This document shows positions 38,368 through 47,578 of a stretch of DNA of 64,000 bases, piece by piece. Numbering within the stretch: position 1 is the stretch's first letter; each line of letters starts with the position of its first letter. A program made the translations under genes and the position numbers. Below the pieces are notes generated by a model. The model was not told the origin of the DNA. It saw only the letters and a program-made list of their open reading frames with translations, and searched no databases. Source of the stretch: Planctomycetaceae bacterium (GTDB lineage Bacteria > Planctomycetota > Planctomycetia > Pirellulales > Pirellulaceae); NCBI GenBank assembly GCA_018660825.1, contig JABJJO010000084.1, positions 62,001 to 126,000 of the forward strand. Direction: 5' to 3'.

Positions 38368-38994
38368 TTACTTGGCAACCTGATCGTGCCGTCCGGTGAA
38401 GTAGTCTTCGTATTTAACAAACACATTCGTCCCTTGAACATCCACTTCTAAGGCATCCAGCCCGCGCGGACTCGGATTTGAAGAACCGCTAAATTCCAAC
38501 TTGGAACCATCAACTTTGAAAGAACTGTTATGACAAGGGCACAGGTAGGCCTGGCTTTCAAGCTCATAAGAAACGGCACAACCTGCATGCGGGCAAGTTG
38601 TGTGGAAACATTCAATTTGTTCCCCTTGCATGCGCATATACACGGCACCAATGGGCTGGTCTTTCATAAAGTTCCAGGCGTCTATTTTGTCCGCTACTAT
38701 TGTAAAACGGCGTGGGACGTGACTGTCAAGTTCACCAATCTGTGCGACGAAATAGTAACCCTCTTTCGCTCCCGTGGCGCCTGCACTACCGGCAGCTTTC
38801 TGAGGTGTCGTTTTCTTTCGCAACGGATCCATCACAGTTGCATACAATCCGATTGCCAGCGGTCCAACGCCTAGCAACCCTCCAAGGGCGGCGGCCGTAA
38901 TCGCTGCCGCTGAACTCAAAAACCCCCGTCGTTCGTTCGTCGTTTGTGGTGGACTAGTTTCCGTGTCACGCGATTTTGGTTTTACTTCATTCAT
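38368..38994 (-). CDS. qcrA: Rieske iron-sulfur protein of the bc-type complex
   Basis: A 208-residue protein with a Tat-like N-terminus (ERRGFLSSAAAITAAALGG) and an uncleaved-type membrane helix. The C-terminal Rieske fold binds the 2Fe-2S cluster through CPHAGC and CPCHNS, each giving one Cys and one His ligand. It takes one electron from quinol at the outer face of the membrane and passes it to the haem c domain. It is the promoter-proximal gene of the Rieske/cytochrome b pair. Upstream (38995-39189) is a G-rich stretch without obvious signals. Confidence 0.94.
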   Translation of the reverse strand: MNEVKPKSRDTETSPPQTTNERRGFLSSAAAITAAALGGLLGVGPLAIGLYATVMDPLRKKTTPQKAAGSAGATGAKEGYYFVAQIGELDSHVPRRFTIVADKIDAWNFMKDQPIGAVYMRMQGEQIECFHTTCPHAGCAVSYELESQAYLCPCHNSSFKVDGSKLEFSGSSNPSPRGLDALEVDVQGTNVFVKYEDYFTGRHDQVAK

Positions 38995-39189
38995 ATCTAA
39001 TAATATTATCTCCGTCGCGTTGGTGGAGTTGCGCTGGTGGGCAGTGTGCAGTAGGCTCGCATCGCCAAAACATAGGTGCGTTAACGTGCACTAGCAAACT
39101 TGAAGGGGGTGGGGTGGTTCATTGGCAAGGTGGTAAAACTGGTGGGTTAGGGAAAATTGAATTCTTGCCAACGTGCCATACATTAGTTT

Positions 39190-40170
39190 TTACAAACGTG
39201 AGGTGACCGCGTCAAGGAGACGCTGTTGGCACTCAGCAAAAGAACCTTCGATCTCCGCACCCGCGGCCGCTTTATGGCCGCCTCCGCCAAACTCTCGCGC
39301 AACCTCACTAGCGTCCATTGCGCAACGACTGCGAAAACTGACTTTATAGACACTCGGTGTCTGTTCCACCAAGATTAACGCAGCTTGTGTCCCATGAATG
39401 GTCAAACACAAATTAACTAAATCTTCTGTGTCTGAGGGCAGGGCCTCGGTTTCTTGAAAATCTTCACAACGAATAAACGTGTGCGCCAACCGTCCTTCAG
39501 ATTGTACCTCAATGCGTTCCAGAACACGGCCCCGCAGCCGAATTCGGCCAACCGTTTCGCGTTCGTATAAATCTCCATAAATATCCGCTGGCTGCGCCCC
39601 TGCTGCGATTAGCCGCGAAGCAATGTGATAAGTGTTGGCATTAGCTGACCCAAATCGAAACCACCCCGTGTCCGTCGAAATTGCTGTGAACAATGGTTGA
39701 GCAATTTTCGCTGTCAGTTCAACACCCAATGCATCTGCGGCATCCACCACTAAACGGCCGGCAGCTTCCGCCGTTGAGTCCTTGAAAAATTCGGCGCCTA
39801 GGTCATCTTCACCCTGATGGTGATCTAACACCATCTTATAACAATCCAGTTGTTTTAAAGCGGCGCCCATGTCACCTAACTGCGCCCAAGCACTGGTGTC
39901 GAGCACCATTAGTGCATCACGATCACGGAGATCCTCGATTTGAATATCTTCTCCAATGACGCGGATGCAATTTTCCGGATCAATAAAAGCTAGATTCGGT
40001 GGGGTGGCGTGACCATTAGCGACAATCACATCTTTACCTAATTCCAACAACACCGCTCGCATGCCCAATTCACTACCTAACGCATCACAATCAGGTCGAA
40101 TGTGACTCGTCAATACAAACTTGTCGTGCTTGTTGATGACCTCGGTAAAAGCTTGCCAGTCGACAGCCAT
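39190..40170 (-). CDS. nrnA: DHH-family phosphoesterase, NrnA-like (oligoribonuclease / pAp phosphatase)
   Basis: A 326-residue cytoplasmic protein with the DHH and DHHA1 domains. Motifs: TSHIRPDCDALGSELGM (motif I), LVLDTSAW-type MVLDTSAWAQLG, LDHHQGEDDLG (DHH) and GGGGHKAAAGAEIEG near the C-terminus. NrnA-type enzymes degrade nano-RNAs and 3'-phosphoadenosine 5'-phosphate with Mn. The ATG at 40170 is chosen, since AGGA lies eight bases upstream and the frame before it codes no family residues. ribF lies 119 bases upstream on the same strand. Exact substrate preference between nanoRNA and pAp cannot be told. Confidence 0.85.
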   Translation of the reverse strand: MAVDWQAFTEVINKHDKFVLTSHIRPDCDALGSELGMRAVLLELGKDVIVANGHATPPNLAFIDPENCIRVIGEDIQIEDLRDRDALMVLDTSAWAQLGDMGAALKQLDCYKMVLDHHQGEDDLGAEFFKDSTAEAAGRLVVDAADALGVELTAKIAQPLFTAISTDTGWFRFGSANANTYHIASRLIAAGAQPADIYGDLYERETVGRIRLRGRVLERIEVQSEGRLAHTFIRCEDFQETEALPSDTEDLVNLCLTIHGTQAALILVEQTPSVYKVSFRSRCAMDASEVAREFGGGGHKAAAGAEIEGSFAECQQRLLDAVTSRL

Positions 40171-40289
40171 TGGATTGTTCCTGATAATATTGATTCGGAT
40201 TCGATTTCTGCCGCAATAAACTATTATGTGCAGCAAGTAACGGTTTCTAAGTAGACATCAAAAGTAGCAATGACGAAAGTCGTTACGAC

Positions 40290-41243
40290 CTATTGCTCGT
40301 CATTGGTGGTCCCTGCTAGCCACGGTAACGACAAATTTCGCACGGCTACAATATCTTGTTGTACTTGAGCAAACAATGCATCCTTGTTGTCAAATGCCTC
40401 AACGCCACGTAAACGACTAAGTATGTCCACGCTCAACACGTGCCCATAGATCATTTCTTTGAAGTCAAGTAAATGAACTTCAAATTTGTGTTCGGCCTCG
40501 GCAAATGTTGGGTTTCCACCAACATTAACAGCTGCGGCATAGGGTCTGCCTTGCCACCAAGCAACTGCCGCATAGACGCCAGCTGCCGGCACCAACGTAT
40601 CAATACCATCTAAATTTGCTGTCGGAAAACCCATTGCTGCTCCTCGATTCATCCCGTGCGTAACCATCCCGCGGACGCGGTACGGCCGAGTAAGCATCTT
40701 AGCAGCCATGTCAACATCACCGGTGGAAATGGCCGCGCGAATGCGGCTACTCGAAACAAATTGATCCCCCTCAAGCAAAGGTGGCACTATCTGTAGTTGC
40801 ACATCGTGCGCATCACATAACGACTGCAATATTTCAATGGAACCACCTCGATCTCGTCCAAATGCAAAATTAGGGCCTTCCACCAACGCTTTCGCGCCCA
40901 ATCGCTGTATCACAATCTGCTCGAAAAACTGCTCTGCCGACAAGCTAAGCAACTTTTTGTCCGTGGGATAAACCACCATTGCGTCAACACCAAGGTCACT
41001 CAGCAACTCAGCTTTTCGAGAAGTCCAAGTCAACGGGGGTGGAGCCAATTCTGGACGCAAAATCCTGACTGGATGTGGGTCAAACGTCAATACAATCGCC
41101 GGACCACAGACTTCTCGGGCTCGTAAAGTTAATTGCTCTAGTAATTTCGCGTGCCCTTGATGTACGCCATCAAAATTCCCAATCGTAACAGCACCACCTT
41201 GCAGCGCAAGTTGCATCTCAGCTAAGTCTCGTATTATTTCCAT
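40290..41243 (-). CDS. ribF: Bifunctional riboflavin kinase / FMN adenylyltransferase
   Basis: A 317-residue cytoplasmic enzyme making FMN and FAD from riboflavin and ATP. The N-terminal FAD-synthetase domain shows AVTIGNFDGVHQGHAKLL, LTFDPHPVRIL, GPNFAFGRDRGG and SSSRIRAAI. The C-terminal kinase domain starts with RPYRVRGMVTHGMNRGAAMG, FPTANL and NVGGNPTF. Full length. It follows nnrD by 27 bases on the same strand, so it probably shares its transcript. Confidence 0.95.
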   Translation of the reverse strand: MEIIRDLAEMQLALQGGAVTIGNFDGVHQGHAKLLEQLTLRAREVCGPAIVLTFDPHPVRILRPELAPPPLTWTSRKAELLSDLGVDAMVVYPTDKKLLSLSAEQFFEQIVIQRLGAKALVEGPNFAFGRDRGGSIEILQSLCDAHDVQLQIVPPLLEGDQFVSSSRIRAAISTGDVDMAAKMLTRPYRVRGMVTHGMNRGAAMGFPTANLDGIDTLVPAAGVYAAVAWWQGRPYAAAVNVGGNPTFAEAEHKFEVHLLDFKEMIYGHVLSVDILSRLRGVEAFDNKDALFAQVQQDIVAVRNLSLPWLAGTTNDEQ

Positions 41244-41270
41244 AGTTGCAACTCAAATCCAAATCATCTT

Positions 41271-42158
41271 TTACTGTTGGAAGGCGACGCTTAAACAATC
41301 AATGATATCTAATGCGGTCATCGACACCATGCCGAGATCCGCTGCAGCTAAATCGCCAGCATGACCATGCACTTGTACTCCCAATCGAACAGCATCACAT
41401 ACATTCATGCCTTGGCCGATCAAAGCGGCGATCACACCGGTCAACACATCTCCACTACCCGCGGTCGCCATTCCCGCATTCCCCGTTTTATTATGCCACT
41501 TCATTGAGCCATCCGTAACGAATGTGGCATTGCCCTTCAACGCAATGACCGATTGAAATTTCCCCGCTAAATCAACTGCAGCCCGCTCTAAATCATCGCG
41601 CGTGGGCACTCCAATTCGATCTACTCCAGGATGATTGTTTTGTAACAACCGCACAAACTCACCTGCATGCGGAGTCAACACCCGCGGCCCACTTGGATCT
41701 GGTATCCCGCCAGCATCACCAGCTAATAAATTCAATGCATCTGCATCGACAACCAACGGACCACGAACTTTTTCATACAGATCAGTAACAAGATTCGCTA
41801 GCTCAGTGCTTTTCCCTAATCCTGGCCCAACGACGATGGCATCATATCGCTCCAAAGGTCCGACAAGCTGCGTTAAAGAATCGAGGTCCTCTTCGATCGT
41901 GCCGTTGGCCGAACAGCAAAGTGGAATCGTCATTACGCACGGATCAAATCCTGCGACAATACCATGCACAACCGCGGCAGTCGCTACGGTAACGAGCCCC
42001 GCACCGCTTCGTAGCGACGCCATTGCTGAAAGCGCGATGGCACCCGGCATCGCACAACTCCCACCAATCAACAACAACTTACCATAATCCCCTTTGTGAC
42101 TATCTGCACTGCGCAGCGGTAAACCAGTGAATTCAGCGGGGGGTTCCGATTCAACCAT
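41271..42158 (-). CDS. nnrD: ADP/ATP-dependent NAD(P)H-hydrate dehydratase
   Basis: A 295-residue enzyme of the ribokinase-like fold that dehydrates damaged NAD(P)HX back to NAD(P)H. Signatures: GGSCAMPGAIALSAMASLRSGAG, VVGPGLGKS, VVDADALNLLA, LTPHAGEF, and the catalytic region GNAGMATAGSGDVLTGVIAAL. The epimerase (NnrE) domain often fused to it is absent. The start overlaps the end of larB by eight bases, and GGAGG within larB stands five bases before the ATG, which points to coupled translation. Confidence 0.92.
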   Translation of the reverse strand: MVESEPPAEFTGLPLRSADSHKGDYGKLLLIGGSCAMPGAIALSAMASLRSGAGLVTVATAAVVHGIVAGFDPCVMTIPLCCSANGTIEEDLDSLTQLVGPLERYDAIVVGPGLGKSTELANLVTDLYEKVRGPLVVDADALNLLAGDAGGIPDPSGPRVLTPHAGEFVRLLQNNHPGVDRIGVPTRDDLERAAVDLAGKFQSVIALKGNATFVTDGSMKWHNKTGNAGMATAGSGDVLTGVIAALIGQGMNVCDAVRLGVQVHGHAGDLAAADLGMVSMTALDIIDCLSVAFQQ

Positions 42159-42939
42159 CGTGGCCTCCTTGCCTCAACCTTTTCAGCATCAGCCCGGCCA
42201 CGTACGCTGCTTTGAAACCAGCGTCAACATTGACCACCACGACGTTCGACGCACAACTATTAAGCATCCCCAACAGTGCGGTGAATCCACCTAACGCCGT
42301 GCCATAACCAACACTCGTCGGCACAGCGATAATCGGACTATCGACATGGCCACCTATCACACTAGGCAAAGCTCCTTCCATACCCGCCACAACAATTAAG
42401 ACGTCCGCCGCACGCAATTGTGCGCGATGATCTAACAGACGCTGTGGACCAGCAACTCCAATATCATGAATAACCTGTGGCTCGGCTCCCATCCACAACA
42501 ACGTCTCACGTGCTTCTTCAGCAACCGGCAAGTCACTTGTTCCCGCTGTCACAATCGTGATAATCCCGTTTAGTTTTTGCTCGGGCACAGCAATACTTCG
42601 CAGAGTGCGCGACTTGGCATTGAAAATCATGTGCGGCAAACACTCCACAACATGTTGTCCCTTCGCATCACTGACTCGAGTCACTAGCGACAATTGCCCC
42701 ACCGCATATTGTGTTCGCAAGATATCAACGATTGTGCCAGCATCTTTGCTCTCACCATAAATCACTTCGGGAAAACCGCAACGCTGTTCGCGGTCGAGGT
42801 CCATCGTCACCTCGACCCCAGTCAAGTCTGGCGTAACCTGAGCCTGCATACGAGCGGCGATCGTAGACTGCGCGTCAGTCAAACTCAACTGCCCGGATGC
42901 AACTTGATGTAATAAATCAAGGATTTGATTTTGATCCAT
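42151..42939 (-). CDS. larB: LarB-like nickel-pincer cofactor biosynthesis / AIR carboxylase-related protein
   Basis: A 262-residue protein of the PurE-related LarB family. The N-terminal half carries RCGFPEVIYGESKD and the C-terminal half VTAGTSDLPVAEEARETLLWMG, VIVVAGMEGALPSVIGGHVD and AVPTSVGYGTALGG. LarB carboxylates and hydrolyses nicotinic acid adenine dinucleotide, the first step to the nickel-pincer nucleotide of lactate racemase and relatives. No larC, larE or larA gene is in the window. It overlaps nnrD by eight bases. Function may be within the NPN pathway or another nicotinate-nucleotide reaction. Confidence 0.88.
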   Translation of the reverse strand: MDQNQILDLLHQVASGQLSLTDAQSTIAARMQAQVTPDLTGVEVTMDLDREQRCGFPEVIYGESKDAGTIVDILRTQYAVGQLSLVTRVSDAKGQHVVECLPHMIFNAKSRTLRSIAVPEQKLNGIITIVTAGTSDLPVAEEARETLLWMGAEPQVIHDIGVAGPQRLLDHRAQLRAADVLIVVAGMEGALPSVIGGHVDSPIIAVPTSVGYGTALGGFTALLGMLNSCASNVVVVNVDAGFKAAYVAGLMLKRLRQGGHDG

Positions 42940-43209
42940 CTGCCAAATTCCATTTGTAATCTAAACCGTACTTTCAACGTCTCTATATTGGTACGCAATG
43001 CCACACCAATCGTCAACATCTACTAGACCTTACCCATCGCAAATGCCGAAACCTATAGTACCGCCAGTGTGAACAATTTAAACAACATTTCGTTTCGTAA
43101 ACACAACGTCTACTATTACAGATTACGCCACCAAGACAACTTTATTTTACGACCATTTTCGCCCGCACTACGTAAAACACCTATAAACTAATCTCTTGAC
43201 AGCAGATAC

Positions 43210-44331
43210 ATGACTACTCGTAAACTCCGCATCGCTAATTTCATTCCATCCCTTAGCGGTGGCGGAGCGGAACGTGTGGTAATTAATCTGTGTGCAAGTT
43301 TTCCGCGAGACGAAGTACAACCCGTCTTGATCGCTGGTTCATTGACGGGGCCATTTGTCGATAACATCGCCGGGGACGTCGAAGTCGTGGACTTGAAATG
43401 TGCAAACATTCGACACACCATCGGACCGCTGCGGGATTATGTGAGACAGGCAAACCTAGATCTTTTGATTTCCCACTTGAGCCATGCCAACATTGCCGCG
43501 CTGTGGGCGATGCGCAAACTTCACAAACGAAACCAAGGATTGAAACTTCCAGAAGTTGCTGTTGTGGAACACATGACGATGTCCGCTTACCGAGGCGCGA
43601 AATGGCGCGATAGGTTCATCCGTCCCCTCGCTCGACGACTCTACAAATCCGCCGATCGAGTCGTCGCTGTCTCAAACGCCGCCGCTCGAGACTTAGAACA
43701 ACAATTGCGACTACCAACGTCTAGCGTCACCACCATTTATAATCCCGTTGTCAGTGCGCATATTCACGATAGTCGTCAAGAACCGTTGCAGCATCCGTTT
43801 GTCGAACAACGTTCCGAACCATTAATCTTAGCAGTCGGTCGATTATCAGCGCAAAAAGATTATCCCACATTGATCCATGCGTTCGCCCAGTTGCAACCAG
43901 TAGCGGCATCTCGACTGGCTATTCTCGGTGACGGTGAAGAACGAGCTAACATCAAAGCGCTCATTGATAAACTGGGGTTAACGGAGCGTGTTTGTCTTGT
44001 GGGGTTTACTGACAATCCATACCAGTGGATGCAACGGGCGGACCTATACGTGCTCTCTTCGCGCTGGGAAGCATTGCCAACCGTCTTAATTGAAGCCATG
44101 GCATGTGGCTGCAATTTTGTGTCGACAGATTGCCCCAGCGGCCCGGCGGAAATTCTCGGCGAGCGTTTTGCCCAGCGTCTCACACCCTGTGGCGATCCAA
44201 TCGCCTTGGCGACTGCCATCAAGCAAGCCCTTGATGAGCCACTCGATGACGCGGAAGTGATCAGGCACGCCTCACAATTTAATTTTACCACAGCCGCTCA
44301 AAGGTATATCGAACTTTTATCGCGACGATGA
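43210..44331 (+). CDS. Glycosyltransferase family 4
   Basis: A 373-residue soluble GT-B glycosyltransferase. It starts with the nucleotide-sugar enzyme pattern IPSLSGGGAERVVINL, and its C-terminal half has AVGRLSAQKDYPTLIHAF, LAILGDGEER, VGFTDNPYQWMQRADLYVLSSRWEALPTVLIEAMACG. The conserved Glu residues of the E-x7-E motif (ALPTVLIEA region) are present. It transfers a sugar from a nucleotide donor with retention; acceptor unknown, perhaps a surface glycan. It stands alone on the plus strand, divergent from larB (270-base gap) and 172 bases before argG. Confidence 0.88.
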   Translation: MTTRKLRIANFIPSLSGGGAERVVINLCASFPRDEVQPVLIAGSLTGPFVDNIAGDVEVVDLKCANIRHTIGPLRDYVRQANLDLLISHLSHANIAALWAMRKLHKRNQGLKLPEVAVVEHMTMSAYRGAKWRDRFIRPLARRLYKSADRVVAVSNAAARDLEQQLRLPTSSVTTIYNPVVSAHIHDSRQEPLQHPFVEQRSEPLILAVGRLSAQKDYPTLIHAFAQLQPVAASRLAILGDGEERANIKALIDKLGLTERVCLVGFTDNPYQWMQRADLYVLSSRWEALPTVLIEAMACGCNFVSTDCPSGPAEILGERFAQRLTPCGDPIALATAIKQALDEPLDDAEVIRHASQFNFTTAAQRYIELLSRR

Positions 44332-44503
44332 TTTTTGTATTCGCGCAGCTAACAAATTCGCGCATTTTTGGGGCCCGATATATTCATAACCATAAAACTC
44401 CGATGCTCTCAGGACTTGCCAGACCAACAAACCCAAATCACAATAACAAACTGAAGGTTTGGATATTTAATACATATACACTAGAAACAGAAAGACTCGC
44501 GAA

Positions 44504-45718
44504 ATGCCCAGTTGCGTATTAGCTTATTCCGGTGGATTAGATACGTCCGTAATTCTTGGTTGGTTACAAGACGAAGGATACGATGTGCATTGTGTCTACG
44601 TTGACCTTGGACAACCGTGTGAAGACCGCGAAGCGATCATGAAAAAAGCGCACGACTGCGGCGCCGCAAGCGCACGAATTGTCGATGTCCAGGAAGAACT
44701 GTGCCGTGATTTCGCCTTTCCCGTTCTACAATGGCAAGCTAAATACGAGAGTATTTACTTATTGGGCACATCCATCGCCCGCCCGTTGATCTCCAAAGTC
44801 TGCTTACAAGTAGCCCGCGAAGTTGGCGCCGTTGCCTACGCGCACGGTGCCACTGGCAAGGGCAACGACCAATGCCGCTTTCAACTCGCAGCAGAAGCGT
44901 TAGATCCCGGTGTCAAAATGATTGCGCCTTGGAGAATCCAAAAATTCCGTGATTTGTTTCCAGGACGCACGGAAATGATTGCCTATTGCGAAAACAAAAA
45001 CATTCCCATTAAGGTTTCCACCTCCAAACCGTACAGCTCCGATGAAAACTGTTTACACATTAGCTACGAAGCAGGAGATCTTGAAGATTTGCAACGCAAC
45101 GGCGTCGACACCGTTGATTTTGGCATGGGTGTCTCCCCCGAGGAAGCTCCTGATGAACGTGAACAAGTTACCATCCGCATTGAGCACGGCGTCCCTCTGA
45201 CTGTCAACGGCAATGACCTTAATCCATTGGAAATCGTCCAGGCATTGAACGACATCGGCGGCCGTAACGGCGTCGGTCGAATCGATATGGTTGAAAATAG
45301 ATTCGTGGGGATGAAAAGCCGCGGAGTGTATGAAGCACCCGGTATGACAATTCTATACGATGCCCTGTTGGTGCTAGAACAACTCACCCTAGACCGTGAC
45401 CTCACACACCTCCGCGATCGCCTCAAAGCCGACGTTGCTGAAATGGTTTATTACGGCCACTGGTATTGTGCCAAAATGGATGCACTGTTGGCATTCATTA
45501 AAGAGTCGATGCGGCACGTTTCCGGCGAAGTACAACTAAGCTTGTACAAGGGCAACATCATTGTTGACAGCCGTACTAGCGAAAACAGCTTGTATGACGA
45601 AGGGATCGCAACGATGGAAGGCGGTGGATCTTATAACCAAGACGACGCGGAGGGTTTCCTGCGAATCATGGGGTTGCCTTACCGAGTGCAAGGCCGGACA
45701 ACACCACGTGAGTATTGA
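44504..45718 (+). CDS. argG: Argininosuccinate synthase
   Basis: A 404-residue cytoplasmic enzyme that joins citrulline and aspartate with ATP in arginine synthesis. The N-terminal PP-loop is LAYSGGLDTSVILGWL; AYAHGATGKGNDQCRFQL and SSDENCLHISYE follow, with ENRFVGMKSRGVYEAPG toward the C-terminus. Standard length for the short (class 1) form. No other arginine gene is next to it. A stem-loop follows the stop. Confidence 0.96.
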   Translation: MPSCVLAYSGGLDTSVILGWLQDEGYDVHCVYVDLGQPCEDREAIMKKAHDCGAASARIVDVQEELCRDFAFPVLQWQAKYESIYLLGTSIARPLISKVCLQVAREVGAVAYAHGATGKGNDQCRFQLAAEALDPGVKMIAPWRIQKFRDLFPGRTEMIAYCENKNIPIKVSTSKPYSSDENCLHISYEAGDLEDLQRNGVDTVDFGMGVSPEEAPDEREQVTIRIEHGVPLTVNGNDLNPLEIVQALNDIGGRNGVGRIDMVENRFVGMKSRGVYEAPGMTILYDALLVLEQLTLDRDLTHLRDRLKADVAEMVYYGHWYCAKMDALLAFIKESMRHVSGEVQLSLYKGNIIVDSRTSENSLYDEGIATMEGGGSYNQDDAEGFLRIMGLPYRVQGRTTPREY

Positions 45719-45722
45719 ACAC

Positions 45723-45760
45723 GTTAGCCCTGAGAGTCAGTGATGCTAACAATTATTTTA
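45723..45760 (+). terminator. Probable terminator after argG
   Basis: GTTAGC (45723-45728) pairs with GCTAAC (45745-45750), with CTGA-GAG-TCAG inside, followed by AATTATTTTA. It lies between the convergent argG and lipoprotein genes; the T-rich tail is only on the plus side. Confidence 0.45.
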
Positions 45761-45771
45761 TGACTTGCCCG

Positions 45772-46290
45772 CTAAAGGCCTGCGCGGGTTTTGAAATTGC
45801 CAAGCATCTTATCTAGCTCTCCCGTCGCGTGTTGTCTGATAATAATGTAATCACCATCGTGAATAGCGTAGTCATTGATCGGTTCAACCCGGCGGAACTC
45901 TGGATTAAATTCAATGTCCAGCGGCAGAAAACGCATGGGGTCATCCGTCGGACGGCGCAGTTTGATCGTCATAAAATTGAACTGCTCAATCGCTTTGGAT
46001 TCACGCAGTGCATCTTGGATAAACATGCCCGAGCGTAATTCAAACTTGGCCCGTTGCTTGACGCCGTATGCATTTTGAATCTCAACGGTGTAGTGACCAA
46101 AAGCAGATTGCGGAGTCTGATAGGTTACCTGCTTGGCGGCTAACTGCATCATTTCAGTTTTTTCACTGAGCAAATCATTCGGTGCACGCATTACTTGCTC
46201 CTTATTTCCCGTCATTGAGCATCCGCTTAGAATACCAATAATCACGGTGAAATATAGAAAACGCACCACTTTCAAAGATTTATCTTTCAT
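45772..46290 (-). CDS. Hypothetical lipoprotein
   Basis: A 172-residue protein with a lipoprotein signal (basic start, hydrophobic core, lipobox GILSGC near residue 24). The mature part is mixed beta strands and charged residues (GHYTVEIQNAYGVKQRAKFELRSG, a later DYIIIRQHATGELDKM). The end loosely resembles a ubiquitin-like or SLBB-type beta-grasp unit (AIHDGDYIIIR), but this is weak. No family is recognised. It lies alone between argG (convergent) and pyrB (divergent, 281-base gap). Confidence 0.7.
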   Translation of the reverse strand: MKDKSLKVVRFLYFTVIIGILSGCSMTGNKEQVMRAPNDLLSEKTEMMQLAAKQVTYQTPQSAFGHYTVEIQNAYGVKQRAKFELRSGMFIQDALRESKAIEQFNFMTIKLRRPTDDPMRFLPLDIEFNPEFRRVEPINDYAIHDGDYIIIRQHATGELDKMLGNFKTRAGL

Positions 46291-46571
46291 CTTGTCTTAT
46301 ATTCCGTAACAGGTAAATTATTTTTACAGCAAACAAACCAACACTCCAATGAACAAATACTTTGGACTGTGTGAGCGACGAATCGGCAGATAACTACAAA
46401 ATCTTTACTCTAATCGTTAAGACCTACAAAAAATCTCAAACAATCTTATCGTGCTTTGGTTTTCTAGCGCTCACAGGCCTACCCAACGGTGCTAAAATCG
46501 CTCAAACGCTATAAAACACGCGTTCACGTCCGAACAACACAAATTCTGCAACTTACTAAGGGAAAATCTTC

Positions 46572-47576
46572 GTGGGGACGACCAACCCAAATTCGGAATT
46601 CACTACCGCTGCAGATCTAGTTCCGCAGTCGTGGAAACACCGTCATTTATTGGGACTCGAAAATCTCAGCCAAGAAGATATCACCACGCTCTTAGGGACG
46701 GCGATTACACTAAAATCCGCAACTAACGGGTGCCACAATAAACTCGACATCCTCGCTGGCCTAACGATCGCCAACATGTTTTTTGAGGACTCGACACGCA
46801 CACGTAACAGTTTTAGTTTAGCGGCTCGACGACTCGGAGCAGAAACCGTTGAATTCTCAGCTAGCTCAAGCAGTGTGAGTAAAGGTGAAACGTTAATTGA
46901 TACAGCGAAGACAATTGAGGCAATGAATGTCGATGCGATTGTAATTCGTCACAGTACGCCAGGCAGTCCACATTTACTTTCAAACAACGTTGACTGCAGC
47001 ATCCTCAATGCTGGAGATGGACCACACGAACATCCCACGCAAGGGATGCTCGACATCATGACGATCTACGAACAACGCGGTTCGATCGAAGGCTTGACCG
47101 TGGCAATGGTCGGCGACATTACTTACAGCCGTACGGCCCGATCCAACATCTGGGGACTCAAAAAACTTGGAGCACACGTTATCGTTTGCGGACCTTCGAC
47201 GTTAGTTTCCCAGGCTTGGGAACAATACGGAGTCGAAGTATCACACAACCTTGATGACATCATCCCCCGTTGCGATGTCTTGAATCTCTTGCGGATTCAA
47301 TTTGAACGACAATACACTCGACCGTTTCCATCGGTGCGTGAATACGCTTTCCTTTACGGCATGAACAAAGAACGAATGGCGCACGCCAAAGAAGGTATTC
47401 TAATCTTGGCTCCCGGGCCAATTAATCGCGGAGTGGAAGTAACTCCTGAAGTGGCGGATGGCCCGCACTCGGTTATCCTAAACCAAGTCACCAATGGCAT
47501 CGCCGTTCGAATGGCTGCACTCACACTTACCACCACAGCAAATCAGCGGCAGTCACCAAATGGAGGCAACATATAG
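46572..47576 (+). CDS. pyrB: Aspartate carbamoyltransferase, catalytic chain
   Basis: A 334-residue enzyme forming carbamoyl aspartate, the first committed step of pyrimidine synthesis. Carbamoyl-phosphate site [26 protein letters not shown] and [12 protein letters not shown], and the aspartate-binding LRIQFERQ are all present, so it should be active. The start is GTG at 46572, with AAGGGA about nine bases upstream. The next gene, a dihydroorotase homologue without metal ligands, begins two bases after the stop. This resembles class A ATCases, in which a non-catalytic PyrC' supports PyrB assembly. Confidence 0.95.
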   Translation: MGTTNPNSEFTTAADLVPQSWKHRHLLGLENLSQEDITTLLGTAITLKSATNGCHNKLDILAGLTIANMFFEDSTRTRNSFSLAARRLGAETVEFSASSSSVSKGETLIDTAKTIEAMNVDAIVIRHSTPGSPHLLSNNVDCSILNAGDGPHEHPTQGMLDIMTIYEQRGSIEGLTVAMVGDITYSRTARSNIWGLKKLGAHVIVCGPSTLVSQAWEQYGVEVSHNLDDIIPRCDVLNLLRIQFERQYTRPFPSVREYAFLYGMNKERMAHAKEGILILAPGPINRGVEVTPEVADGPHSVILNQVTNGIAVRMAALTLTTTANQRQSPNGGNI

Positions 47577-47578
47577 TA

